This document shows, in pieces, positions 10,561 through 20,023 of a stretch of 47,500 nucleotides of DNA (positions are counted from its first letter, which is position 1; each line of letters begins with the position of its first letter). Below the pieces are notes generated by a model. That model had not been told where the DNA came from, did not search any database, and saw only the letters and a list, made by a program, of their open reading frames with translations. A program made the translations under genes and the position numbers. This DNA comes from Perkinsus olseni (taxonomy: Eukaryota; Perkinsozoa; Perkinsida; Perkinsidae): contig JABANP010000411.1 of NCBI GenBank assembly GCA_013115135.1, positions 1 through 47,500 of the forward strand. The letters run 5' to 3'.

Positions 10561-12125
10561 GGCCTTCGCAACAGATGGCGCTTCAAATAGGAAGTAGCCG
10601 GCCTAAGCCAGTCACATATAGGATAGTGGCTGGTCAGCCTCCCACACCACTGAAACAAAGAACGTTTCGTCAGCGGGGAAGGAAGAGACAAGTCTACATC
10701 AGGCCGACGAGTCCAACATAAGTCACCATGGTCATCAACGAGCTCAAGACCTAAGACTCGAGCTCCAGGACCAAGAGGTTCAGGCTCCTTACAGGGCAGT
10801 CCGAATAGCCGGAATTGCTCTATAACCTTGGGCACCAGAGCCTTATCGGCCACATATATGTCATCCACATAGGAATCTGCAAGAGAGACGGGCAGTCCCG
10901 AGCGTTGTAGTATATAAGCAACAATGCAGGTAAGCACCCGAGGCGAAGTGCAAAGTCCAAAACACATGCGAGATAGAACATACCGGGAGCCTCGATATCG
11001 CACCACTTGATAAGGATATAAAGAAGGGTCCAAGCGCACCTGAAGGTACGCTTTGCGAAGGTCGACCAAAACACCTTCATCATTTTGACTACATCGAATT
11101 CGCCATTGCCGCAATTTATCGGGGCATGATATAGTAGAATAACCAGGCGTGTTGATGACCAGGTCATTCAATCGGCGAGCATCGACACAAGCCCGTAAAG
11201 GGGATGAGCTTTTATGGGCTTGAACCACTGGCAGAAAAGGCAGTTCTACCTTAACCGGACCGAACTTCTTCTCATCGTACGGTATGAGCCAACCGCTTGA
11301 GATCCATGATGACAGTTCTTGATCATATTGCTGCTCCTGCTGCGCAGTCAACTTCACCGGATACTTGGCTAACCGAGAGTAAATAGGGTTCAGAGGTGGC
11401 TGGTCATCTTTCCAATGCCACCTGAAAGTCCAGTATCCATCGGACTTAGACCACCAAGTATCAAAATCTTGCATAGACAATTTGACGCTTCTCAAGTCGT
11501 TCTTACCAGAAGCTTCAGTAGTTCCTGAAAACTCTTCCTGGACAGCTACATGACGAGATAACCGTACTGCCGACGACGCCTCAGAAGAAGACGACAATAC
11601 ACTAGGAAGTGCACCTGCGGGGCGTTTTCCCTGCTCCGCACCAGCAACAACCGAACCAGTACTCACATTAGTGGTGGTAGAAACATGAGCTGCCACAACG
11701 CCAGATAACCGGCCACCAGAGTAATACAACTGAATACCATGGAAGCACTCTGAGATAATATCAGCACCGATTAGGAGCTGACATTTGAGAGCCTCCAATG
11801 AACTTACTACATGGAAATTCCATGTGAAATCACCAAGTCGAACCGAATCACTATCGCGCTGAACCTTCAGTGATACTTCACCGAAGCACCGTAAAGAAGT
11901 CCCATCAACAGTACATAACCTACAATCACCAGTAGCATGTCGTTGAACTGACCCCGATAAACCTAGTCTACTCACCGTCTCAGATGAGACCAGACTAACA
12001 GCGCTTCCAGTGTCTAATACAGACACACACTTCAGCTTCGACTGGACTTGAACATAAACACGAGGGGATTTACTATGACTAATGGGGCCTGAAGCACCTA
12101 TAGTACATCTGACGGACTCTCGCAC
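10551..12125 (-). CDS. Protease and reverse transcriptase of element A
   Basis: A 524-codon frame. An aspartic protease with DTGS at residues 38-41 and a second LLIGADII motif comes first, then reverse transcriptase: VDLRKAYLQVRLDP (motif A), FGLCTSP (motif B) and YVDD at about 419-422 (10871-10860). A connection domain LFQWCGRLTSHYPICDWLRP follows. The frame opens inside the 3' end of gag (28-nt overlap) and is in the -1 frame relative to gag, with no ATG, so expression by -1 frameshifting is likely (inference). The frame stops at 10551, while the RNase H sequence continues in a frame open from upstream of that point, so a one-base frameshift lies near 10,560-10,600. Confidence 0.9.
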   Translation of the reverse strand: MRESVRCTIGASGPISHSKSPRVYVQVQSKLKCVSVLDTGSAVSLVSSETVSRLGLSGSVQRHATGDCRLCTVDGTSLRCFGEVSLKVQRDSDSVRLGDFTWNFHVVSSLEALKCQLLIGADIISECFHGIQLYYSGGRLSGVVAAHVSTTTNVSTGSVVAGAEQGKRPAGALPSVLSSSSEASSAVRLSRHVAVQEEFSGTTEASGKNDLRSVKLSMQDFDTWWSKSDGYWTFRWHWKDDQPPLNPIYSRLAKYPVKLTAQQEQQYDQELSSWISSGWLIPYDEKKFGPVKVELPFLPVVQAHKSSSPLRACVDARRLNDLVINTPGYSTISCPDKLRQWRIRCSQNDEGVLVDLRKAYLQVRLDPSLYPYQVVRYRGSRYVLSRMCFGLCTSPRVLTCIVAYILQRSGLPVSLADSYVDDIYVADKALVPKVIEQFRLFGLPCKEPEPLGPGARVLGLELVDDHGDLCWTRRPDVDLSLPSPLTKRSLFQWCGRLTSHYPICDWLRPATSYLKRHLLRRPWF

Positions 12126-12952
12126 CCCTGAGCACGCGGGAGTCCCTGACCGTTTCCCGACTCAGTAGACTGAACAGGAGCATCACCTGGAGAGGTGCTA
12201 ATAGCAGCAGTGAAGGGAGTAGAGGGAGCTTCATCACGAGGAACATTACCAGCAGCAGAATGCCTTGACAAAGGACAATTCCGACGAATATGCCCGGGTC
12301 GACCACATTTATAGCATATCACCTTTGACGATCTCGAACCCTGAGACCGATTCCTATTATCCTTCCGTGAACGATCGTAGGAATGGCCAGCTTGACGAGA
12401 GTTAGTACCAGCAACCACAGTAGCAGAATGCATATTCTGAGGAAGCAAAGTTCGTGCACGCAACACGGCTTTAGACAAGTCAAGCTCACCTTCTGGAGCC
12501 GCAAGCAGACGAATCTGTTCGGCAGCAGAAGAGGGCAGGCCAGCGACAAAACGTTCCGCCAGGACGCTAGGGGCAGTGGAAGGATCAGTCCCTGACAACC
12601 GTAACAGTCTCCTCAACTCGCTCAAGTAGGTGTCGACTCCTTCACCTTCCCTAAAATCACGGGCTTGGAACTGAATCCAAGCATCCGATTTAGTAGGGCT
12701 AAATGCGGCTTCCATCGCCGTAACCAGAGCTCCTTTAGTAGCAGTCGTAGCGGCAGGAAGTGACTCATAAACGTCCCAGGCAGGTCCCTCGAAAAACAAG
12801 GGCATATACTCGCGCTGCTTCTCCTCGTTCCAACCCTGGATACCACTTACCAGCTCAAACTTGGTGAGCCAGTGCTGAAACGTGTCCCCCTCCTCTTCAG
12901 AAGTGGCACCGTAATACCTTTTAAGAACTTGTTCAAACTTAATAGCAGACAT
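12098..12952 (-). CDS. Gag of element A, 284 aa
   Basis: The ATG at 12952 gives MSAIKFEQVLKRYYG; the frame extends upstream toward the LTR without another good start. The protein has a retrotransposon gag region (FELVSGIQGW...YMPLFFEGPAWDVYESLP) and, about 55 residues from the C-terminus, a single CCHC zinc knuckle CYKCGRPGHIRRNC with ideal C-x2-C-x4-H-x4-C spacing. It would package element RNA in particles. A degenerate relative of this gag lies at 43.9-44.6 kb. Confidence 0.9.
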   Translation of the reverse strand: MSAIKFEQVLKRYYGATSEEEGDTFQHWLTKFELVSGIQGWNEEKQREYMPLFFEGPAWDVYESLPAATTATKGALVTAMEAAFSPTKSDAWIQFQARDFREGEGVDTYLSELRRLLRLSGTDPSTAPSVLAERFVAGLPSSAAEQIRLLAAPEGELDLSKAVLRARTLLPQNMHSATVVAGTNSRQAGHSYDRSRKDNRNRSQGSRSSKVICYKCGRPGHIRRNCPLSRHSAAGNVPRDEAPSTPFTAAISTSPGDAPVQSTESGNGQGLPRAQGCESPSDVL

Positions 12953-13031
12953 GAATCTACAGCACTCACGTTGAAGAAGGCTAACTTGACCACTAACCAA
13001 ATCTCAATAACTCCTAAACTGTTGCAGTAGT

Positions 13032-13048
13032 CCTGGGTCTGGGCACCA
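13032..13048 (-). other. Primer-binding site of element A
   Basis: On the minus strand, three bases after the 5' LTR, the sequence reads TGGTGCCCAGACCCAGG. It begins TGG, as expected for pairing with a tRNA ending CCA, here with the acceptor strand TCTGGGC. The tRNA species cannot be named from this alone. Confidence 0.7.
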
Positions 13049-13051
13049 AAA

Positions 13052-13224
13052 TGTAAGATAACCAACACTACAACCAGTTAGTAGTAGAGACTTCGTAACA
13101 AAGGGGGGTTACGGAAGTATATGTAGTATGAGTATTTACAACTATGAATGGTGCTATAGCTGAGCATAGCTCAGAGCTAAGATATGGGACTGATGCAACA
13201 CACGACACAGCGCATCCTATTTCA
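13052..13224 (-). repeat. 5' LTR of element A
   Basis: A 173-bp partner of 7917-8087, with TG...CA ends, flanked outside by the ACTG duplication. It shares the internal palindrome with the other LTR. Confidence 0.9.
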
Positions 13225-13429
13225 ACTGCTCCCGAAGAGACTCGGAAATATTTCCGTGCGATAAGTTTCCTATTGACCCGCGAGTTCCGCAAACAGAGGT
13301 ACTGAAAGAGCACAGATCGCTAGTGGCCATTGCTGGCTTTTTTGAAGGCAGTCTCAGTCCATTGGCTGAAGAGAGTTTACCGCTTAAAGCCGCGAGAAGA
13401 CTGATAGCCTCAGATCTTGTGTTGGTCAT
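13225..13429 (-). pseudogene. Possible 5' coding piece of the gene interrupted by element A
   Basis: A short open minus frame abuts the right LTR (MTNTRSEAISLLAALSG onward, ending ESLREQ at the insertion point). It is the natural upstream partner of 7651-7916, but the frames do not fuse directly: joining one copy of ACTG gives a stop after three codons. An intron or decay is needed. It could also be non-coding. Confidence 0.25.
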
Positions 13430-13985
13430 GCGCAGGCGTACTCAAAGGAATTGCAAGATAGCAAGATTCGCAGTCTATCGCACAGACAAGATTCGAGTAG
13501 CGCGCGTCCTACCTCGTCAATGATGTTGCACGCGTGAACAGTCCACGAGGTTGGGGCCCCGCCGGGTCGACTCACCGATCCCGGTGAGTGCCTGAGCTCC
13601 GGAGTCACTCACTTTTCAGGATTCACCTCTATGAGTCGGCCTCTCTAAGAGCTTGGGCATTCCCCTGAGTTCAATAACGTTGAAGCGTGGCGCAAGCCTG
13701 GCAGAGGCAACATTCCGGGTGTTCAATAGACCTTTTCCAAGTTCCAATAGCCCTTCCAGGATCGTCTTGCATACGTTAAATTCAAGTCTGTGAGCGCTCC
13801 CGAAGAGAGGCCCATCGAGCACCCTCCGGAAATCGTAAAAAGCCAGTTGCTTCGTACTCGGAGCTTCCTCACTCACCGAGACCGGTCAACTGCCGTTGAT
13901 AGGTGCGGATTAGCACTGCTGCTGATTTCTTCGTTAATGAGCTATCATCAGATTGTAGTTCCTGTTTTGTTATCTTCTCTGTAAA
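13430..13985. other. Intergenic; 5' region of the secreted-protein gene
   Basis: No supported gene. The last part is T-rich (gttttgttatcttctctg) just before the ATG at 13986. Confidence 0.3.
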
Positions 13986-16146
13986 ATGATTACCCGAAGC
14001 GTCGCTGCTGCGGTCATATCGGCCATTGCCGTTTCTACGACCCTCTCCGGATGTTCTTCCAGCACTTCGCCGTCCACTGCTACGACCACTACTGGCCCGT
14101 CACCCCTCACTACAACCTCTCATGACTTTCCTTCTACAACTGGGTTCCTCTCGAAAACGACTACAACTGGCAGTAGTAGTGACAGCGTTGTGAACAGTTC
14201 TACTTATTTTACTGGTACCGCTACCTTCCCTGTCACCACGGAGACGCCCACAACTAGACCTCGCCCGACCTCAAAGTGCTCTGGAAAACTGCTTGGTACT
14301 TATACCTGGTCTCAAGACTACTGGCGCGATGGGGATGATCAACTTTTTGATTTCCTCAACTCCGATATGGGCCAGCAATGGAACTGCGGTGACGTGTCTG
14401 TCAACATAGCTGACAGTAGCAATCCTGATTTTATTGCAAATCCTGGGAATCTTGTAGACTTTCTGGTCAATTTCAGAAGAAAGACCAACAATGAGGGTAT
14501 TCTGTGGTTGACTTACGGCGATGTTGTATCGAAAAAAGGATCGCTGATGGTCATGTTCGTGCAAACTTTCAAGAATTTCCTCATCAATTATGTTGATGCT
14601 GATACCATGGCCGAGATAGCACCGATCGGGCTCAGTTTTGACGTCGAGCATGTCGCCCAGGAGTATGTCAAGGAGGCCCTTGAGGACGCCCAGGAGATGA
14701 AAATAGATCTTCAGAATGGTCTTGGTTATTTGCCGGGCTCCTTATTTGTTCAGTACACCATTGAGGGGGCCCCTGACACGCTGGGGACGCAGTATGTTAT
14801 GCAGTACGCTGATTCAGCGTTGATGATGTTATATAGAAATGAGATCAAGGACACTACGGGAAAGGGAGAAAGATTGGGTTGGCTATATAAGTCTTCGCTG
14901 TGCGCGTCAGAGCGATCGCAGTGGAATCATAGTTGTGAGCGTGCGACAGTATCCTGAGGTCCACTATGGTGTTACACGGACGATAAAGATATTCTTTTTA
15001 TGATATTCTCCCTTGTCAGTGACCCCGATGACCTCCTCGGTCGTCTTCGATGGATGATGCATGAGCAGTGCTTGGTTTGCACTCAACCGGGATGGGAGAA
15101 TCTTAAGGCCAAGATCACCGTCATGGTTGAGGTAATAAAATTGTCGGCAAAATAGAAGAACTTTCTTGGACGCGCGCTGATCTTGATGAGCGATAACACC
15201 GACTCCTCAATAGATGGCGTCTATCGTGCTTTGAGACAGCTCCCAAGGTTCCTCGACACGTTTTTTTCCGACCCTGGGAACGATCTTGAGAGATGGTGAT
15301 GTATTGTACACCTATCTGGGCGTCGTAAGACCTTTATGATCATCTCTCAGCAATGAGTGTTCGAGAAATGATGTCCTTAGTGACTACACGTTGTCGTTTC
15401 ATTCTTGGCGTCGTGAGTTGGTCGATTTACGGTATCCACTTTTTCTGGCTCGCTTCCGCAATTCTCTTTTTTCTCAGGGCTCGTGTAAGATGGGAGACAA
15501 CTGTCATAAAATCTCGATGTGTGCGTTCGACTCTGCCTCCTACCCAAACCCATCGGGCGGCATTGAGTATGCTTGGAATACTCTCACGCAGATGAACAAC
15601 CTGGTCGTTCAGGACGGGGTGAGTTGTCGGGTCGCGAAGGCCTGCCGGAAATTTATCGAAGCCCAGAGAGTTTCCTTTTCATTTTTTTCTGTGGTGTGCT
15701 ACAAGTTCACCAGGGTGACCTCGACGAAAAGCGGAAAATTTGGTATACAATCAGGGTTGATGGTTGTTTACTGGTGTCCCAACTGAAAGTTTACAGGTTT
15801 TTCGTGGAATCGATCCTCGGAAGGAGACAGTTTTTTCATTTCAAATTTTCGTAAATTCTGGTCTTGTTTTCCCACAACCAGCTTTTCGGCGGTCTCGTCC
15901 GCGTGTGGTCACGAGAACTGCTTCAAGTTACTGACTCAGTAATACTGAGGGCGTATCTTTTGTCGTTTTCAGATTGTCAGTCAGGAGCAGTACGACCATC
16001 TATTCAACCATGATGGTACGCTGTTTGCCCTGCACAACTGGGAATGGACGAGGTGTTATTATGGCGATACCTTCTCCCAGCTGATGGGCTACAACAACTA
16101 CTGTCCGCAGTACCACAACTATGCTACTACCTGCCGCTCACAGTGA
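13986..16146 (+). CDS. Large secreted protein, mucin-like linker, glycosidase-like region, multi-exon
   Basis: The ATG at 13986 opens a signal peptide (MITRSVAAAVISAIAVSTTLSGC), then about 70 residues rich in Ser/Thr (SSSTSPSTATTTT...), a probable O-glycosylated linker. The globular part begins near CSGKLLGTYTWSQDYW. A strand-like GILWLTYGDV and later APIGLSFDVEH resemble beta strands of a TIM-barrel glycosidase, with an acidic D-V-E, but the family is not recognised. The first frame stops at 14957. Downstream exons carry on: about 15020-15131, 15156-15293, 15351-15412, 15478-15618 and 15973-16146. Clear GT-AG introns are 15413-15477 (GTGAGT to TTTTTTCTCAG) and 15619-15972 (GTGAGT to GTTTTCAG; it may hide another exon). 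The last exon encodes HNWEWTRCYYGDTFSQ and ends TTCRSQ with several Cys, as in extracellular proteins. The donor of exon 1 and the phases around 15131-15412 are unresolved. Confidence 0.6.
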
Positions 16147-17260
16147 TACCAAAGATACGCTATACAGCTACTAGAGGTCGAGATGGCGACCAAAGATTCT
16201 CCATCTTCCTCTTTATGATTGTGGATTTGTTCCTCGGGGTTTGTATTTAACCCCTATTCTCTTAATAGATGTGTACAAGGTTCGCCCCGTTTAGTAGGAC
16301 GAAAGTGTCGTGTTCAGTGCCTCAGAGTGGTTGGTATCTTAGGTTGAAGCGTGCTAGTGACAGAATTGAGGCTAGTTGTTGATTCTTGTGATGGCCCAGC
16401 GTCAACACCCCCACATTCATCCTAATCATGGAGGATATTCATCATACATTGACATCGATCCTCTCTACTTGGGACGGAAGGTGATGCCACTCGAGGGTTG
16501 AGGGAATAACAAAAAGGGAGCGACACGTCGCCGTAGACCGTCGACGTTGGTATTGGGAGGGGACGAAAGCGTCGGCGCTGTTGTCCCTCGAGATGTTCTA
16601 ACGCGCATGTGATGATGATTCATTATTGACCGCCCCTTTTAGTGAAGATGACGGTCGGTTGGATCGAACCGGGGCGTTTCCGATGCTGCTCTAGTATGGG
16701 TTCGGTGTCCCTGCTGGACTATAAGTCTTCTCTCAGGGTGTCCAAGGTTTCGATCTGACCAAGGAGAACTCGAGACTTCGGTATACTCCGATAACGGTGT
16801 CTCAAGAGGAGTTAGTCTATCATAAAAATATCAACTATGAGGTAGTCACTCATTACGTTCATTAATTGCGCCATTCTCACCATCAATGATCAACTGGTCT
16901 CTCTCGAAGAACGCCCTCGGATGCCGCTCTTGATGGCTCTCCAATTTTGCTCTGTGGTGACACGATGGTGACACCTGCTTGTAGGAGTTTTTGTGTTCGG
17001 GAATGGTAGTTCATCACTGAGATGGAGGTATGCTCGTACATCCCTCAAATTATTCTTGTTATCCCATAAATTATTCTTACCGTGGTATGACAGTACTAGT
17101 GCTTCTTTTTCGGAGTCTTCAGTGTTGCTGTTCTCAGGAGCGCGGGATAACGTTCCCGAGGTTTCTCGACCAGATGTTTGACAGTCCCTTTTACAGTGAG
17201 TACTTTGGCGGTTACCCGGCCCCGGCACCCTACAGGGTCAAGTTTATCGAAAATCCCAAG
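16147..17260. other. No supported gene
   Basis: Only short arbitrary frames occur. The two overlapping plus frames at 16993-17308 have no recognisable content. Confidence 0.3.
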
Positions 17261-17261
17261 T

Positions 17262-17348
17262 CGAAGGTGAAGGTCTTCATTGGTAAGGCGGGGGGCCGAT
17301 CGCGTTGACGTTCTCGATGGCGCGGGTTCGATTCCCGGGTCAGCCTTT
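17262..17348 (+). repeat. tRNA-like segment (B box and T-run)
   Basis: The segment contains ATTGGTAAGGCG, like the D-arm/A box of a class II tRNA, and about 45 nt later GCGGGTTCGATTCCCGG, a near-perfect T arm/B box, then TCAGCC and a T6 run typical of Pol III termination. The 5' acceptor strand complementary to GGTCAGCC is not found, so it is not a clean tRNA gene. A tRNA-derived SINE head or a tRNA pseudogene is more likely. Confidence 0.5.
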
Positions 17349-17407
17349 TTTCCAGTATCATTCATGATCGCTTTTAAAGCCGCATTAGATATCAGATTGC
17401 GTTCTTG

Positions 17408-18622
17408 CTAGAGTAGCGAACGGTGAATACCCCCCCAAATGGAAATGATTTGGGAGTTTGGGCCAAATCCCTTCCGTAGATCATTCAATAAACCCATAAT
17501 ACAACCACTACTACTAGCCCAATCTGATACTGATAATTGATAATAACATGGATAAAGATATGGCATCAGACTACTCCATGTTTTATCATCACGCGTGATT
17601 ATTGCCGCGATATCAGTTGCAAATTGACGAGGTTCTATCAACATATAGGCTGACATGGCGACAGCGTAGTGCTTCATTATCACCATCGATTCTTCATCAT
17701 CATCACCATCATCATCAACAACAGCAGCAGGCCGAGGCTTCCCTTCTAGATGTGCGTTTTGATTATTCTCTTCGATGATTGTTCTCATTATCCTCTGCAA
17801 TGCTCTATGTATATCATAAGTTACTAATAATTCATTCTCATCATATAACATATCATAACATATGTTGATGAACAGAGATAGGCTCGATCGTATCACCCTG
17901 TAATAGAGCACATGATGTTGTTGATGATGGTCACCCAGTGATGATGATGTGTCGTGGACGATCTGAGCACCATGGTCATGCCCTAGATCATGATAATGTC
18001 CCGTTATTATCATATCTACCTGTTCCTGGGCTCGGTTGAGCTGGACATACGACGATGTTAACGCCACCACCACCAGTCTCTGTAGAGACGTCGATGATTC
18101 TCTTATCCTATCCACATCATATCTCATATAATAATGTCTGAAACCCAAACACGGCATTAGCGTTGGAATCCCAAAATCCGAATACTATTCCTAGATGGCA
18201 GTAGCAGCAATCGCTGTGGGGATACTACTTTTATTACATTGCTGTTTTTGATAGATCGAGCAACAACGTGACCGGTGCAAGATCGTTTGCGGATACTTTC
18301 TTGAATCCTGATCTTATCCAATCCAGCATTTCATGAGGATTAGATGACGATAGATTAAACTCTGCATCCGTTAGTACGAGTGGCAATGCCTGCATGAAGA
18401 GGAACACGTTGAAAGATGAGAGGCGAGTTAACCCGATAGACAAGACCCCCGATCAACAGCAGCCGACGGAAGTGATGAACTACTACTATTGATGGACATT
18501 ACACCTGTGAATCCTATCTCCTTCTCCATAGCTTCGATGAGTGTCATACACTCTGTACCCTCCTCTCCTGACTCATGATGATGACGACGAGAGGTTACCA
18601 TACCATTATCACCGGACATCAT
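17408..18622 (-). CDS. Helical protein of unknown function, three exons
   Basis: Read right to left from ATGATGTCC at 18622. Exon 1 (to about 18450) is polar and His/Ser-rich. A short intron is implied by a frame change around 18390-18460. Exon 2 carries FNLSSSNPHEMLDWIRSGFKKV...LAPVTLLLDLSKT. A clear 100-nt intron at 18237-18138 (donor GTAATA, acceptor GGGTTTCAG) joins in phase to exon 3, which reads YYMRYDVDRIRESSTSLQRL and runs to 17408. Exon 3 has an acidic insert VVDDDGDDDEES and is otherwise helix-forming with many Leu/Ile. No domain is recognised; ARM/HEAT-like repeats would be a guess. The gene looks intact. Confidence 0.55.
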
Positions 18623-19148
18623 AAAGTAAACAACTGCGGTTATGTATCATTGTAGCCTGAAGAGCCTACCAACTTTTATCGCCACCGACCGGCTCATACC
18701 CATCCCCGAAGTCCTTATCGCCGTGGATGACTGTCCCACCCGTAAAATATACTCTCAAATGAAAAAATAATCACCGACTGTCACCAAATTTCTCCAATGT
18801 GACCAAAAAAATTAATGCAATCCCGTAATATCACTTTCATAGTGTGATCGATTTACGTTGATTAATTGAGTTAAACCGTCACAGAAAAATTGTCCGAGTG
18901 ATTTTCTTATAAAAGAAATCTCGCTCGCCCGAAAATACGCCGGCGCGTCGTGCCGCACGCGCGCGTACAAGACAGCGACTAAAGGTTAATTCGGCTGGTA
19001 GGCGTTAAAAAAGAAAAACCAAGACCTAGTGGAGTACAGACCGTAACCCCCGTTAGCCCGAAACCCGACTCAGGTCGCCCTTCGGGCGACCTTCACCAAA
19101 AACCCGAAGGCTGCGGTGTGTAAGAGGTGGTAGTTACGCGCGGGAAGC
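18623..19148. other. Non-coding, AT-rich then GC-rich
   Basis: No gene. The word aaatctcgctcgccc (18921-18935, after a cttataaaag box) recurs in inverted orientation as gggcgagcgagattt at 19272-19286, bracketing the start of the tandem array. The same ctcgctcgcc word occurs in the LTR of element B. Confidence 0.3.
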
Positions 19149-19326
19149 GTCCTTAGAAAAGTGCAAAAACTCCTTAGGAAGGTGCAAAGTCTCCTTAGGA
19201 AGGTGCAAAGTCTCCTTAGAAAAGTGCGAAGTCTCCTTAGAAAAGTGCAAAGTCTCCTTAGAAAAGTGTCGAGGGCGAGCGAGATTTCTCCTTAGGAAAA
19301 TGACATTCTCCTTAGGAAAATGATTT
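19149..19326. repeat. 21-bp tandem array
   Basis: Six units spaced exactly 21 bp apart (ccttag at 19151, 19172, 19193, 19214, 19235, 19256), of the form tccttag-aaaagtgcaaagt with G/A variants. Two further 20-bp units (ccttag at 19290 and 19310) follow after the gggcgagcgagattt word. It lies just outside the 136-bp repeat unit. Confidence 0.85.
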
Positions 19327-19451
19327 TAATCCGTGTTTCAACGTCACGAGAAGCTATTCGCTTCTTAATTGGGTAATTCCCAAAATCCAAGGGACAAGTA
19401 CAAAATCCAAGGAAGCGTTTTCAGGGATCTGCATTACCTGGGCAACAGTTC

Positions 19452-19587
19452 GTAAAGGTCGTAGGCTTTACACGAGCTTAAATAACAATAACATCTGAGT
19501 AATGCGCTCTAGCGTCACGCTATATGCAACACAGCAAAAACTTGAAATCGAAGACAACTATTGTGTAATATAGGGACAATCTCTACA
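19452..19587 (-). repeat. Outer 136-bp repeat, left copy
   Basis: Base-for-base identical, as far as I can read, to 25041-25176. Ends CTCTACA on the plus strand, next to the poly-C 19590-19597. Confidence 0.9.
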
Positions 19588-19642
19588 ATCCCCCCCCATA
19601 AAACAAACTAGGCGACTCGGCGCTTAGTCACAACAGCACGCC

Positions 19643-19816
19643 TGTCTGTGGCTGCGCCCACTATTGGGTATCTTTTATCTCGCTCGCCGATAATGCATGT
19701 AACCGTCGGCACCAGCCGGATTGGAGACACTAAACTGTGAATCTTTGTTTGCCATTATGACTCCTACAGCTCGCGTTCACAGTGGACTTGAGGAAGACTC
19801 CGTTATGGTTAAGACA
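19643..19816 (+). repeat. LTR of element B, plus orientation
   Basis: 174 bp, TGTCTG...AAGACA, followed after two bases by a primer-binding site. The same sequence occurs inverted and identical at 24174-24347. Confidence 0.75.
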
Positions 19817-19818
19817 AT

Positions 19819-19836
19819 TGGCACCCACCGTGGGGC
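19819..19836 (+). other. Primer-binding site of element B
   Basis: TGGCACCCACCGTGGGGC, two bases after the LTR. It has the TGG start and is close to the TGGCGCCCACCGTGGGG type seen in other Ty3/gypsy elements. In the minus-strand half the same site is cut after TGGCAC by the gag deletion. Confidence 0.75.
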
Positions 19837-20023
19837 AGTGCGACCCGTCCAACAACGTCAAACTGAAGTCTCTGGTGTCCCACGTCCCTGTTGTGGCATC
19901 TCTTGCCTCGACGATGGTCCACCTACTGTGAAGACCGCTAAGTTGGGCGTCTGTGCTGCTGTGCAAACAAGACGGGGGGCGACGACTAGCAACGACACGC
20001 CCGAAGGAGCGGACGGTAGTCCA

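Larger units (their letters stand above)
7917..13224 (-). mobile_element. LTR retrotransposon A, nearly complete, Ty3/gypsy-like
   Basis: The element is bounded by direct repeats 7917-8087 and 13052-13224 that begin TG and end CA, and by a 4-bp target duplication ACTG (7913-7916 and 13225-13228). It is transcribed right to left. After the 5' LTR (13052-13224) come a PBS at 13048, gag, PR-RT, RNase H-integrase, then a polypurine tract AGGAGGAGGAG against the 3' LTR. The LTRs differ at about five bases plus a small indel near 7998/13133, so the insertion is not recent. Coding defects visible are one frameshift near 10,560-10,600 and one TAG at 8888-8890. The domain order PR-RT-RH-IN fits Ty3/gypsy or BEL, and the RT fits Ty3-like better. 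Confidence 0.9.

Noticed and set aside
17262..17348. Functional tRNA gene
   Set aside because: T arm and terminator are good, but no complementary 5' acceptor strand lies at the right distance.
17641..17720. catcatcatc-type stretches as a functional microsatellite
   Set aside because: Short, interrupted, and lying within coding sequence for an acidic DDD/His stretch of the minus-strand gene.
19721..20023. Gag of element B starting at the ATG in the LTR
   Set aside because: The ATG is inside the LTR and the frame runs through the primer-binding site; the first ATG after that site is at 20024.
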